NCBI RefSeq assembly: GCF_020831925.1
Contig: NZ_JAFIFQ010000023.1
Coordinates: 1 to 52,619, forward strand
Source of the DNA: Alkalimonas sp.
GTDB taxonomy: Bacteria; Pseudomonadota; Gammaproteobacteria; Enterobacterales; Alteromonadaceae
Direction: 5' to 3'
DNA length: 52,619 nucleotides
This document shows positions 20,101-28,530 of the stretch, piece by piece. The translations under genes and the position numbers were made by a program. Positions within the stretch are counted from its first letter, which is position 1. The number at the start of each line of letters is the position of its first letter. Under the pieces are notes generated by a model, which saw only the letters and a program-made list of their open reading frames with translations, did not search any database and was not told the origin of the DNA.

Positions 20101-20222
20101 AGCAAATTTCTGTTATGGCAGAGAGTATGGAGCAGGAGTTAAAAGCAGGGCAGCCCATGACTGACATGGACTGCACTAAGTTGGCGGCAGCTATCCAAGC
20201 TGCCGAAATAAAAAGCCCTTGA
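17127..20222 (+). CDS. hybrid sensor histidine kinase with REC and Hpt domains
   Basis: A 1031-residue membrane kinase. Several N-terminal membrane helices (about 20-205) are followed by a periplasmic dCache-like sensor (about 210-430). Next come another helix (about 435-455), a HAMP/coiled-coil region, HisKA with H564 in SHELRTP, an ATPase domain (N682; GGTGLGL at 739-745), a receiver (D809, D810; phosphoacceptor D853) and an Hpt domain with H980. This is the tripartite BarA/ArcB-type phosphorelay plan. All phosphotransfer residues are intact, but no partner response regulator is next to it. The start is TTG, six bases after GAGGA; a nearby ATG at 17120 is out of frame and stops after 16 codons. 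Confidence 0.9.
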   Translation: MLSSYTSLERYWTFSRRQLWFWCHISALGFVTNLLVLQLPLLAPLLLGNTAFLAILLRLGPFWGLASFAVVAMPLWGAWFWWLSLAEFMLVLMAWRSGRQNIMSLYLNCWLALVPAVFVYLWWLQGIGIGFAALISLILCLGGGMSLVGAKLILNVAISTRLSRQQPLSEQLAGRITVYSAVPTLVLILAALHAFVAWDLNKRHEQLLRLERQFLTFSAHQLRQFRTTLLQAALNYPRYQDERILDDLLQLQPHFISAAVTDQHGDVISYRIRGGHQLMGSVNVSDREYFKQLQLKPVGTYVSDAYVGRGLGDDLLFAVSAPMLNSEQQFIGIVQASVLLSSVAQQLQPSDSPEQIRAVLLDNQDKQIWSVPFTEGYGQLFQRGSDFLPGKRVFINSWFLPEGGVQLNQDGRGFIRSHQTDDGWLLLMHYQLEAVLLGYNILTLMVILLVGLALWLLNRTSFYFVRFYSRPLRQLVQSIQRLELQTDAPFCDLSARASGLEVQQLFDEYNAMVLRLHQARSRLEELNASLEQRVKKRTEELANERDRATQLAQVKSRFLATMSHELRTPLTAIIGYTEQLQLGQLLNAKQQQQLEVISRNSNYLLSIVNDILDAAKLEEGKLSTEVQSVAIKKLLHDLCSDMTKLATIKGLRLDFSFDDRIPVWLRLDPQRLQQILLNLLSNAIKFTEQGSIQVQACRSSSHRLQISVKDTGIGMTMEQLDKVFSAFEQADSGTSRKYGGTGLGLHISSQLAELMHGELSVSSEPGRGSLFTLELPLMEPEAGTMDVAAKNSVSEIAIPRLAGKVLVVDDVDDIRLLVVDLLQQSGLTVTAAKDGAEAVQCASQQSFDLILMDMNMPVLDGAEATRQLRAAGFKLPILALTADVLPDDRALFLQAGCNEVLSKPIEPALLYHALKRYLGQSSMSVVADSPAKELTASMMSAEDRIAALKQRYVAQLPAQLAQLQLLLEQQNEEGVQALLHQMKGTAGSFGLQQISVMAESMEQELKAGQPMTDMDCTKLAAAIQAAEIKSP

Positions 20223-20246
20223 TATCGGCAAGACCGAAGCAAGGGC
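20215..20246 (-). terminator. terminator of the exeM-like gene, overlapping the kinase stop
   Basis: Stem GCCCTTG (20215-20221) / CAAGGGC (20240-20246) with an inner stem TCGG/CCGA. On the minus strand it is followed by a U-run from AAATAAAAA. It includes the stop codon of the sensor kinase on the plus strand, so it may also slow that transcript, without a T-run. Confidence 0.7.
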
Positions 20247-20253
20247 AGGTCCA

Positions 20254-23200
20254 TCAGAATTGAACCGTGAGCAGCTCAGTGCACTGATTATTTTGAGCAT
20301 GACACAGTTGGTAGTTGGCTTGCAAAGCATCACTACGGAACTGATCATTGTATCGGCCGGCACGTTGAATGGTGGTAATGACAGCACCATCACGTAATAG
20401 CTGCAAACCCGCCGCTTCACCCTCAATCCGAAGTTGAACCAAAGTAGCGCCTGAGCGGGCCCGGTTTACCCGGATAACACTGAGCTCTGCTTCAAGCGGT
20501 GGTAATGGTTCACTCAGTTGCAAGGCAATCAACAATGGATCATGATCCGAGGTACGGAACGGATCTGCCGCATAGAAATTATCCGGTTTTACCAAGCCGC
20601 CAGGCAGTGGGCCTTCGCTGTAATTAAAGGCCGGAATTTCATCCGAGTTGATGTGCCAGGACCTGGCTGCTAACACCTTAGCCGCCATGGATGGGCTGGC
20701 AAAGGCATGATCCAGGCTGCCGGACTCACCCATAAAGGTGTAGCTGTACACGCTGTAATCGCCATCATTGCTTTGCACCGCCAAGTTCACAAAGCCAGCT
20801 GCCTCCATAGCGGCCAGCGGATCTTCTTTGGCGTAGGCATTAAAATCACCCAGCACCAGGATATCGCTATTGCCGGAGTTGGTAGGATCGGTTTCTAACC
20901 AACGCAACATGGCTTCGGCTGATTTGGTACGCCAGTTATTCCAGCAACCCTGGCCATCGCCTTGATCTGCATTGATACCGCTGGCGTTGCCACAGACTTT
21001 TGCCCGTAAATGCACGGCAACGGCGGTAAATACTGCACCTTGCTCTGTGGCAAAACTTTGTGCCAGCGCCGGGCGTTGCCGGGAAGTATCAAAGTCTGGA
21101 TCCACGCTTGAGTCCAGCACGGCAAAATCACCTGCCAGGCTAACCCGATTGGCACGATAGATAAAGGCTGGCTTAATGGCATCGGTGCCAAGCCAGCCGG
21201 TAGCAACATAGTTCCAGTCAGGGGTTGTGGCAGCATCGTTCAATGCGGACACCAGATGTTGCAGTGTGGAGTCGTCGGCATCGTTTTCAATTTCAATCAA
21301 GGCCAGTACATCGGCCTCCAGCCCTTGAATAGCCGGAACTAACTTATCCAGCTGACGTGCCAGTTCGCTTTCTGAACGGGCACCGCGACAGCTCAGAGCG
21401 TTAGGGCCGCAGCTATTTCCTGGTAGATCGAAGGTTGTAAACAGGTTTTCGACATTAAAAGTCGCTACCTTGATATCACCTTGTTCTGCCAACTCAGGGG
21501 CATCCATTCTTGGGTTGCTGCTGGTGATAAAGTTGGGTGTACTCAGGTAGCGCAGTCGGTAAGCGCCGAAGGCATAGCTCATCACGCCTTCAAAACCAGC
21601 CTGCAGCTGATAACCATTGCGGATTGGGTTGAAAGCGGAAAGCTCAGACACGCCATCTTCACCGGTGATAAAAGGTTGGCGGTTGACGCCGGTCAGGCCA
21701 TTATCAATGATGATGCGGTTCAGTCGGTTACTGGCCATTACCGCTTGTGCCTCGGTACCCGGCGTAACAATCTGTGTAGGATTGTACAAGCGACCACTAG
21801 ACACGGTAAACTCACCAAAGCGCACCGCATTAAAGACGTCGGTGACGGTTAGAACATCGGCGGTTTGTACCCACATACCCGAGATTGCTTCAAGGGTTTC
21901 GAAGCTACTTACTGGCAGACTAAGCTCGGCCGGACTCACCATATGAAGGCGATTGCTAGCACAAACAGCCAGTTCACTGACATTGGACAGCTGCGTTTCT
22001 TCAAAAAACTCAGCGACAGTTCCACGAACCCGCACCAGATCCCCTAGTTGCACCGGTACCCCAAAACCATTGTCGTAGACAAAAATACCTTCGGATGTCA
22101 TCGGATTGCTGTCCTGATGATGATCTTTTTCCTGCAAATAGAAACCACCGAGGCCACCGTTGTCGGTTTGCTGGAATACCGCAGTCACTACAGCTTGCAG
22201 CTGCACTTCTGCACCTTGCAGTGGGCTCTGGAAGCCTGCTCCTTGTATCTGGTGAATACGGCTGACTGGGTTATCGCAGGAAAAAATGACGGGCTCAACC
22301 GGATTTTCTGCAGTTAACAAAATATTGGCCAGGCGCCAGGTGCTGCAGTTGCCACTATCAAACTGATAACGCAGAGCCAGATGCACCTGTCCATTCAATG
22401 CTGCTAGTTGCTCAAAGCCATCAAAGCGCACGGGTACATTGTTGCTGCTAAAGTCATTCGGACTAATGCTGGTGAGTAAGACCCAGTCACCAGGATTTAA
22501 TTCTGTACCACTGAATTGGGTGGAATAGTAAATATCCAGGTTATTGACGCCAGCAAAGCCGCGGGCGATATCGATGGCCAGGCGCTCACCGGTCTGGCTA
22601 TCAACATCAAAGGCTGGTGATACCAGCCAACTGTCATTGGCACTGCAGCTGCCGTCGACAAAGCCAGAGAAGCTGACGTTATTAAAACCACCATCCCATT
22701 GCCATTGCTGCTCGCCCTGGAGACTCCATTGTTGCCAGCCTTTTTCAAACGGGTTGCTGGCAAAATCACGCTGATACACGACGATACGATCGGCATCGGC
22801 TGTCAGGGTGCCCGTGACTAGCAGGTTGTCAAAACGGTTATTGCCAGTGGCATTGCTGGCACCATTCAGTTCGATTCGAAAGTACACACTGGCCTGGTTG
22901 TTTAGCTCAGTGACGGCGGAGAAATCGTAGCTACGTAGTTGAAAGCTGCTGCCAAGGGCACCTGAATCGACTGCAAAATCTGTGAAGTTCTCGCCATCAA
23001 CAGACCAGCTGATACGACGCTCATTAAACCCTGTGGCAGTGCCTCGTTGCGACCAGCTAAGCTGTAAGTCCTGATAACCTTCACTACTGATTTGAAGGAC
23101 GATAGCTGCGCCATTGTTGCTGGTGCCAGGCCCACCTTGCACCGACAGGCTACCTCCGGCAGCATAACCTGGCAGGGCATTGATGGTACTGCCGGCAAAG

Positions 23201-23424
23201 GACTGAATGGTAATGTAGCTACCATTGGCTGCTGTATCCTCGTTAAAGTCGGTCAGGACAATGATACCTGCGCCCACATCGGGCTGTTGAGGAAAGGAGT
23301 CGGGATTAAAGCCAAAGCTGCCATCCGGCAGTTCATTGAAGTTTTGCGACCAGTAGGCGATGGGGGTTTGCGCCCACAAACCAAAGGTGCAAAGTATCAA
23401 CACCAGTGAGAGTAGTTGTTTCAT
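20254..23424 (-). CDS. secreted ExeM/NucH-type endonuclease
   Basis: A 1056-residue extracellular nuclease with a signal peptide (about 1-19). Two jelly-roll-like regions (about 25-210 and 215-375) resemble choice-of-anchor/discoidin-like modules. An OB-fold segment (about 390-510) and a linker precede an endonuclease/exonuclease/phosphatase domain (about 650-970) with E659 (NVENLF), D860 and N862 (GDFNA) and H961 (SDHDPL). A small C-terminal domain follows. ExeM in Shewanella degrades extracellular DNA in biofilms and for nutrients. Unlike many ExeM proteins I see no C-terminal GlyGly-CTERM anchor, so free secretion is more likely. It is a single-gene unit. Confidence 0.88.
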   Translation of the reverse strand: MKQLLSLVLILCTFGLWAQTPIAYWSQNFNELPDGSFGFNPDSFPQQPDVGAGIIVLTDFNEDTAANGSYITIQSFAGSTINALPGYAAGGSLSVQGGPGTSNNGAAIVLQISSEGYQDLQLSWSQRGTATGFNERRISWSVDGENFTDFAVDSGALGSSFQLRSYDFSAVTELNNQASVYFRIELNGASNATGNNRFDNLLVTGTLTADADRIVVYQRDFASNPFEKGWQQWSLQGEQQWQWDGGFNNVSFSGFVDGSCSANDSWLVSPAFDVDSQTGERLAIDIARGFAGVNNLDIYYSTQFSGTELNPGDWVLLTSISPNDFSSNNVPVRFDGFEQLAALNGQVHLALRYQFDSGNCSTWRLANILLTAENPVEPVIFSCDNPVSRIHQIQGAGFQSPLQGAEVQLQAVVTAVFQQTDNGGLGGFYLQEKDHHQDSNPMTSEGIFVYDNGFGVPVQLGDLVRVRGTVAEFFEETQLSNVSELAVCASNRLHMVSPAELSLPVSSFETLEAISGMWVQTADVLTVTDVFNAVRFGEFTVSSGRLYNPTQIVTPGTEAQAVMASNRLNRIIIDNGLTGVNRQPFITGEDGVSELSAFNPIRNGYQLQAGFEGVMSYAFGAYRLRYLSTPNFITSSNPRMDAPELAEQGDIKVATFNVENLFTTFDLPGNSCGPNALSCRGARSESELARQLDKLVPAIQGLEADVLALIEIENDADDSTLQHLVSALNDAATTPDWNYVATGWLGTDAIKPAFIYRANRVSLAGDFAVLDSSVDPDFDTSRQRPALAQSFATEQGAVFTAVAVHLRAKVCGNASGINADQGDGQGCWNNWRTKSAEAMLRWLETDPTNSGNSDILVLGDFNAYAKEDPLAAMEAAGFVNLAVQSNDGDYSVYSYTFMGESGSLDHAFASPSMAAKVLAARSWHINSDEIPAFNYSEGPLPGGLVKPDNFYAADPFRTSDHDPLLIALQLSEPLPPLEAELSVIRVNRARSGATLVQLRIEGEAAGLQLLRDGAVITTIQRAGRYNDQFRSDALQANYQLCHAQNNQCTELLTVQF

Positions 23425-23675
23425 CGTTCGGTATCCGTATTATTTTAATGGTTATGACGTGGTACGGCAGTACGTCCTGGTAAGTGTTTAGCCTATCCAA
23501 GTGAAGTACGCATGGCGTCCAGCATGGACCCGTTACTATAGAAGTCTTTTGTGTCATTTTCATTAAATTTTTTAGCAATTGCTAAGGTATAAAAGAAGGA
23601 TTGCTGGATTTGTTAATATTTTCAGACATAAAAAAACCCGGCTTGCACCGGGTTTGTCAAAGAGTAGACTGGGTG
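23425..23675. promoter_or_regulatory. exeM-like promoter region with a perfect palindrome
   Basis: Non-coding. It contains the perfect 14-base palindrome TTAGCAATTGCTAA (23572-23585), about 150 bases upstream of the nuclease start, and a small inverted repeat GTCCAGCATGGAC (23517-23529) in the presumed leader. It also holds the fadE terminator (23634-23655). No gene is seen. Confidence 0.4.
23628..23655 (-). terminator. intrinsic terminator of fadE
   Basis: Stem AAACCCGG (23634-23641) / CCGGGTTT (23648-23655) with a six-base loop. On the minus strand it is followed by a U-run from the A-stretch before it. It lies about 20 bases past the fadE stop. Confidence 0.9.
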
Positions 23676-26144
23676 TTAAGCGGCATTCACCTTCGCTGAG
23701 CTTTGTTGTTCTGAAGCCAACAACGCTTTATCGGCAGCCAGGTAGTTAAAGTCGAAGTCATCCACATTGATGGTGCGCAAGCGACTGACTTCTGCCTGAC
23801 GTAAGACCTGGGCTTCCTGCTCGGAAATGACCTTCAGTTCCAGGCCTAAGTCGGCCACTTCGTTTAAGCGGAAGAAAGGCAGACGCTTCTTGGCTGCTTC
23901 GGTGACTTTGTCAAACAAAGGCTCCGCCGCCAGTACATCACGCAATGCTTGCTCCACCATGCCAATTGGGTTGTTGTCTTTGCCAGCCAGATACAGGTGG
24001 TGGCCCAAGCGCGAGCGGGCTTCACAAGGTGTTTGCATAATGCGGGCAACCTGGTGCTCCACTTTATCGCTTGGACGGCTCAGCGTACGACCCCACGGAA
24101 AGACCACGCGTTTTAGCAACACGCCAACCAGACGGTTTGGGAAGTTATCAAATAATTCATCCAGCGCCAGCTGAGCTTTGGCCAGGTTGTCTTCACAGGC
24201 CCATTGCACCAGAGGCAGATCCTGTGGCTGACGGCCTTCATCCTGGAAGCGCTTTAATACGCTGGAGGTCAGGTACAGCATGCTCAGAATATCTCCAAGC
24301 CGGGCTGAAATTCGCTCACGACGCTTCAGATCGCCACCCAGAGTCCCCATAGCGACATCCGACATCAATGCCAAGGCCGCACTGAAACGGTTCATCTGCT
24401 TGTAGTACTTAGCGGTCGCATCACTGTAAGGCGCACTGCTAAAGGCGGCACCTGTCAATGACAACCAGAAGGTGCGGAAGAAATTGCTGATGGCAAAGCC
24501 AATATGACCAAACAAGGCTTTATCAAAAGCGGTGACTGCAGCACGGTTGTCTTCGTTGTAGGCAGCTTGCAGCTCGGCCAGCACATAAGGATGACAGCGA
24601 ATAGCACCCTGACCATAGATGATCATATTGCGGGTAAGGATATTGGCGCCTTCAACGGTAATAGCAACCGGAGCACCCTGATAACCACGGGCCAGGTAGT
24701 TGTTTGGCCCCATGCAAATGCCTTTACCGCCATGCACATCCATCGCATCAATCATGGCCAGACGCATCCGTTCGGTAATGTGGTACTTGGTTATGGCAGA
24801 AATCACCGAGGGTTTTTCACCCAAGTCGATGGAGCCGACGGACATCGTAGTGGAAGCGCATGCCATGTAAGCGGAGCCACCAATACGGGCCAAGGCTTCT
24901 TCGACGCCTTCCATCTTACCGATAGGGATTTTGAACTGACGGCGAATACGGGCATAAGCACCGGTCGACATCGCGGCAGCTTTAATGCCAGCCGTGCTGT
25001 TGGAAGGCAGGGTAATTGCACGACCAACGGATAAGCACTCAACCAGCATGCGCCAGCCCTGGCCTGCCATTTTGGCACCACCAATGATGTAATCGAGCGG
25101 TACAAAGACATCGTTGCCTTGGGTTGGACCATTCTGGAATGGTACATTCAGCGGGAAGTGGCGACGGCCAATTTTCACCCCTGGGGTGTCGGCGGGGATC
25201 AGCGCGCAGGTGATGCCTAAATCTTCTTTATCGCCCAATAGCTTGTCTGGATCTTGCAGTTTAAAAGCTAAGCCAAGCACGGTCGCAATAGGCGCCAGCG
25301 TGATGTAGCGCTTGTTCCAGGTAAGACGCATGCCCAGTACCTCTTTACCTTGCCATTGGCCTTTGCAGACAATGCCAAAGTCAGGGATGGAGCCTGCATC
25401 TGAGCCTGCTTCCGGGCTAGTCAAGGCAAAGCAAGGCACGTCCAGGCCTTTCGCCAAGCGGGGCAGGTAATGGTTTTTCTGCTCCTCGGTACCGTAGTGT
25501 TGCAACAGCTCGCCTGGGCCCAATGAATTGGGCACGCCGACAATACTGGACAAGACCATGCTCTTGCTGGTTAGCTTTTGCAGCACGCAGGACTGTGCAT
25601 AAGCAGAAAACTCCAGGCCGCCATACTGCTTTTTAATGATCATGGCAAAGAAGCCTTTGTCTTTCAGGTACTGATAGACTTCAGGCGATAAATCGGCGCG
25701 GTCGTGGGTGATTTCCCAGTCGTCAACCATATCCAACAATTCTTCGACCGGGCCGTCCAGAAAAGCCTGTTCTTCAGCACTTAACCGGGGGATTGGGAAG
25801 TTATGCAGCTTCTGCCAGTCCGGGTTGCCACGGAATAAATCAGCTTCCCACCAGGTGGTACCGGCATCAATGGCTTCTTTTTCTGTGCTGGACATTTCCG
25901 GCATGATCTTGCGATAGACGCCAAGCAGCGGCTGAGTCAGCAGCTTCTGGCGAATAAAAGCGACATTCAGCGGCAGGGCAATCAGCAGGAATACAATCCA
26001 ACTGGCCAATCCGACTGGGCCGGCAACAGTACCTGCTGCCAGGGTAACAGCTATTGCAGCTGTGAACAGCGTTAGACTGGCTCGGTAATAAGCTAAAATG
26101 CCAATCACAACCAGTAGTATCAGGCTAAACACAAACCCTTCCAT
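23676..26144 (-). CDS. fadE: acyl-CoA dehydrogenase FadE
   Basis: An 822-residue FadE-type acyl-CoA dehydrogenase, longer than the usual 380-residue family because of N-terminal membrane segments (about 4-60) and a C-terminal extension. The core shows [16 protein letters not shown] (FAD/substrate loop), [10 protein letters not shown] and [15 protein letters not shown]. It catalyses the first oxidative step of fatty acid beta-oxidation, giving trans-2-enoyl-CoA. The ATG has AGGAG six bases upstream. A FadR-like operator lies directly upstream. It is a single-gene unit with its own terminator. Confidence 0.95.
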   Translation of the reverse strand: MEGFVFSLILLVVIGILAYYRASLTLFTAAIAVTLAAGTVAGPVGLASWIVFLLIALPLNVAFIRQKLLTQPLLGVYRKIMPEMSSTEKEAIDAGTTWWEADLFRGNPDWQKLHNFPIPRLSAEEQAFLDGPVEELLDMVDDWEITHDRADLSPEVYQYLKDKGFFAMIIKKQYGGLEFSAYAQSCVLQKLTSKSMVLSSIVGVPNSLGPGELLQHYGTEEQKNHYLPRLAKGLDVPCFALTSPEAGSDAGSIPDFGIVCKGQWQGKEVLGMRLTWNKRYITLAPIATVLGLAFKLQDPDKLLGDKEDLGITCALIPADTPGVKIGRRHFPLNVPFQNGPTQGNDVFVPLDYIIGGAKMAGQGWRMLVECLSVGRAITLPSNSTAGIKAAAMSTGAYARIRRQFKIPIGKMEGVEEALARIGGSAYMACASTTMSVGSIDLGEKPSVISAITKYHITERMRLAMIDAMDVHGGKGICMGPNNYLARGYQGAPVAITVEGANILTRNMIIYGQGAIRCHPYVLAELQAAYNEDNRAAVTAFDKALFGHIGFAISNFFRTFWLSLTGAAFSSAPYSDATAKYYKQMNRFSAALALMSDVAMGTLGGDLKRRERISARLGDILSMLYLTSSVLKRFQDEGRQPQDLPLVQWACEDNLAKAQLALDELFDNFPNRLVGVLLKRVVFPWGRTLSRPSDKVEHQVARIMQTPCEARSRLGHHLYLAGKDNNPIGMVEQALRDVLAAEPLFDKVTEAAKKRLPFFRLNEVADLGLELKVISEQEAQVLRQAEVSRLRTINVDDFDFNYLAADKALLASEQQSSAKVNAA

Positions 26145-26155
26145 ATCTATCTCCT

Positions 26156-26172
26156 AAGAGGTCTGACCACTA
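26156..26172 (-). promoter_or_regulatory. candidate FadR operator of fadE
   Basis: Read on the minus strand this 17-mer is TAGTGGTCAGACCTCTT. The core TGGTCAGACC matches the FadR consensus AACTGGTCNGACCAGTT closely (13 of 17 counting N as a match). It lies between the likely fadE -10 box (TATACT, minus strand, 26188-26183) and the ribosome site, a classical repressing position. Confidence 0.6.
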
Positions 26173-26182
26173 ATGCTCTAAG

Positions 26183-26190
26183 AGTATAAT
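26183..26190. promoter_or_regulatory. overlapping -10 boxes of divergent fadE and amidotransferase promoters
   Basis: TATAAT on the plus strand (26185-26190) and TATACT on the minus strand (26188-26183) share bases. The upstream elements are weak: CTGACC lies 16 bases before the plus-strand box. The two genes may therefore compete for polymerase. Confidence 0.4.
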
Positions 26191-26340
26191 CTTCGACAAC
26201 AACTTGCAAGTCTTTCAAAGGCAGTCCGACATTTGCTCGTACAAAGCGCTTTACACCAGCTGATACGGGAAAGTATAGTCGGTTGGCTCACTTTTAGCGC
26301 AGTGGCAGTAAGACTGCCGATCAGAGGAGTTTTGTGGTTC

Positions 26341-27105
26341 ATGTGTGAATTGCTCGGGATGTCGGCCAATGTGCCTACCGATATTTGTTTTAGTTTTAAA
26401 GGGTTAAAAGAGCGGGGTGGCCGGACAGGTCCGCACCGGGATGGCTGGGGTGTGGCTTTTTACGAAGGCAAAGGCGTCTGCACTTTTAAAGATGCACTGC
26501 CAAGTTATGAGTCGGAGATTGCCCGACTGGTCAGTGATTATCCAATTAAAAGCTGTGCAGTCGTAGCCCATATTCGTCAGGCCAACCGTGGCCGGGTGAG
26601 CTTGCAAAATACCCACCCTTTTACCCGGGAGCTTTGGGGGCGTTACTGGACCTATGCCCACAATGGTCAGCTGCACGATTACAAAGACCTGCCGGTGGCA
26701 CGTTTTCAGCCAGTGGGTACCACCGACAGTGAGCGGGCTTTTTGCTATTTGATGAGTGAGCTGGATAAACGCTACCCAAACAAACCGCGCTCGCGTAAGG
26801 CTGCTTTTCGCTTCTTGCAAAAAAAAGCCAAAACACTGCAACAGTTGGGTGTGTTTAATATGTTGCTGACCGATGGTGAATACTTGCTGACCTACTGCAC
26901 CAGCAAATTACATTGGATCACCCGGCGAGCGCCTTTCGGCATCGCTCGCTTATCGGATGTGGATGTGGATATTGATTTCTCCCGCGAAACCACACCAAAG
27001 GACGTGGTAACTGTGATAGCAACCGAGCCACTAACTCTAAATGAGCAGTGGCATAAAATGCAGCCGGGCGAGAGTCAGTTGTTTCGTTATGGTGAGCCTA
27101 TTTAA
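26341..27105 (+). CDS. class II glutamine amidotransferase, YafJ-like
   Basis: A 254-residue N-terminal-nucleophile amidotransferase domain protein. The start MCELLGM puts the catalytic cysteine at position 2 once Met is removed, which decides the start at 26341 over longer readings; GAGGAG lies 11 bases upstream. Other family marks are GPHRDGWG (glutamine-site loop), HIRQANRG, NTHPF and AHNGQL. It stands alone, without a synthase domain, so it resembles YafJ/GAT-II stand-alone proteins whose acceptor is unknown. The stop overlaps the convergent DUF3108 gene by four bases. Confidence 0.88.
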   Translation: MCELLGMSANVPTDICFSFKGLKERGGRTGPHRDGWGVAFYEGKGVCTFKDALPSYESEIARLVSDYPIKSCAVVAHIRQANRGRVSLQNTHPFTRELWGRYWTYAHNGQLHDYKDLPVARFQPVGTTDSERAFCYLMSELDKRYPNKPRSRKAAFRFLQKKAKTLQQLGVFNMLLTDGEYLLTYCTSKLHWITRRAPFGIARLSDVDVDIDFSRETTPKDVVTVIATEPLTLNEQWHKMQPGESQLFRYGEPI

Positions 27106-27875
27106 CGCTGCCCGGCAGCCGCAGTTTCATCTGCGCGCTGCCAATGTACTTTATGCAGCTGGACATCAACTTGTTCGACATTGTTTTCACCGTGCCAAAT
27201 TCGTACCAGTAAGTAGTCAAGATCCGGTGCAACCCAGGCGTAAATTTGCCGATCAGAGTCTTCTTCAACGCGCTCAATGCGGTAGGCCATCACATTGCCG
27301 TAGGGTAGTGGCAGTAACTCTTTGGTGACCACCCGAAAATCATAGGTTTTTGGGTCGCCCCGTCGATTCAATACTTCATAGCTGAAGGAACGCTTACCAG
27401 CGGCCAGATCTATGGCCAGTTGCTGATGGTAGCTAAGTTGATCCAGCCAGTTGTCATCCCAGCTGTGGGATTTAAGCTCGCCTTTACTGCCTTCTCGTAA
27501 CTCTTCTTTGACTGGATCCAGTGTGAGTACATAATTACGACTTGGACCTGTGCCACTGCGGTTCATCTGATATGCGAGCGGTTGCACCTGGGAACCACGC
27601 ATTGTAAATTGTGTTTGCTCCTCCCTACGATCACGAAACACCATCCAACTGATTTCGCTACGATAACGTAAGGTATAGACACCATCGTCCTTTTTCAGCT
27701 CACGCTCGGCTTTACCATGGCTACGGCCATTACGGTAGACCACATACTCGGCTTGGTACGGGGCAAGCTCTAGTGGCAGCTCGTCCGAAACAGGCTCAGC
27801 TGCTAATGGCATTACCAAAAGTGGCAAGCATAAAAAAGGCGCCCGCAGGCGCCATTCAGAGATCGTACTCATCAT
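27102..27875 (-). CDS. DUF3108 periplasmic protein
   Basis: About 257 residues with an N-terminal signal peptide (WRLRAPFLCLPLLVMPLAA) and a DUF3108-type beta-rich domain (YQAEYVVYRNGRSHGKAERE onward). Function is unknown; the family is found next to purN in many gammaproteobacteria. Several ATG codons are clustered at 27887, 27881, 27875 and 27872, all overlapping the 3' end of purN, and the ribosome site is weak, so coupling to purN translation is likely. The codons for residues 7-13 form the purN intrinsic terminator hairpin. Confidence 0.75.
   Translation of the reverse strand: MMSTISEWRLRAPFLCLPLLVMPLAAEPVSDELPLELAPYQAEYVVYRNGRSHGKAERELKKDDGVYTLRYRSEISWMVFRDRREEQTQFTMRGSQVQPLAYQMNRSGTGPSRNYVLTLDPVKEELREGSKGELKSHSWDDNWLDQLSYHQQLAIDLAAGKRSFSYEVLNRRGDPKTYDFRVVTKELLPLPYGNVMAYRIERVEEDSDRQIYAWVAPDLDYLLVRIWHGENNVEQVDVQLHKVHWQRADETAAAGQR
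27832..27853 (-). terminator. purMN terminator inside the DUF3108 coding region
   Basis: Stem GGCGCC (27848-27853) / GGCGCC (27838-27843) with a four-base loop, followed on the minus strand by six U (27832-27837). It lies three bases past the purN stop and within the signal-peptide codons of the next gene. Confidence 0.8.
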
Positions 27876-28512
27876 CGTCATGGGCATATCCGTATTGCGG
27901 TAATGGCTCATCATCCAACAAGGCTTGTTGGCCTTGTTGACGTAAACGTCCCTGACAAAACCAGCGGATCACCAAAGGGTAGGTACGATATTCTTGTTCA
28001 TGCACCCGTTCGGCCACTGTTTCTGCATCATCGTCAGAAAAAATAGGGACTTTGGCTTGCAACACCACAGGGCCACCGTCCAGCTCCTCAGTAACAAAGT
28101 GCACGCTGCAACCGTGCATTTGGTCACCTGCTTCGATGGCACGCTGGTGTGTTCGCAAGCCTTGGTACTTGGGCAACAAAGATGGGTGAATGTTCAATAA
28201 TTTACCGGAAAAATGCTGCACAAAGCCTGGCGTCAGAATGCGCATAAAGCCCGCTAGTACTACCAGATCGGGTGCAAACTGCTCGATCAGCTGCTGCAAT
28301 GCCAGATCGTAGCTTTCACGGTTATCAAAATCGCTATGGGCCAGGCAATGGGCACTGCTGCCGGCCTCACGGGCCCGGATAAGGCCATAGGCATCGGCTT
28401 TATTGGAAATAACGGCGGTTACTTTACCGGCGATAAAGCCGGAAGCGCAGGCATCCAGAATAGCCTGCAAGTTCGTACCATTACCTGATATCAGTACAAC
28501 GATGGATTTCAT
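27856..28512 (-). CDS. purN: phosphoribosylglycinamide formyltransferase PurN
   Basis: A 218-residue GAR transformylase that uses 10-formyltetrahydrofolate in step three of purine synthesis. The phosphate-binding ISGNGTNLQ (8-16) and catalytic N107, H109 and D145 (LLNIHPSLLPKYQG; ELDGGPV) are present. It follows purM after an 18-base gap, the usual purMN pair. The acidic tail (DDDEYDL) overlaps the start of the DUF3108 gene. Confidence 0.96.
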   Translation of the reverse strand: MKSIVVLISGNGTNLQAILDACASGFIAGKVTAVISNKADAYGLIRAREAGSSAHCLAHSDFDNRESYDLALQQLIEQFAPDLVVLAGFMRILTPGFVQHFSGKLLNIHPSLLPKYQGLRTHQRAIEAGDQMHGCSVHFVTEELDGGPVVLQAKVPIFSDDDAETVAERVHEQEYRTYPLVIRWFCQGRLRQQGQQALLDDEPLPQYGYAHDDDEYDL

Positions 28513-28530
28513 GCCTACCCTTAGCTGCCC

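Noticed and set aside
24504-25034. A 176-codon open reading frame antisense to fadE
   Set aside because: It lies wholly inside the conserved fadE gene, shows no recognisable domain and has no ribosome site; a codon-bias shadow.
26233-26340. N-terminal extension of the amidotransferase
   Set aside because: It would bury the catalytic Cys, which must be residue 2; MCELLG at 26341 is the true start.
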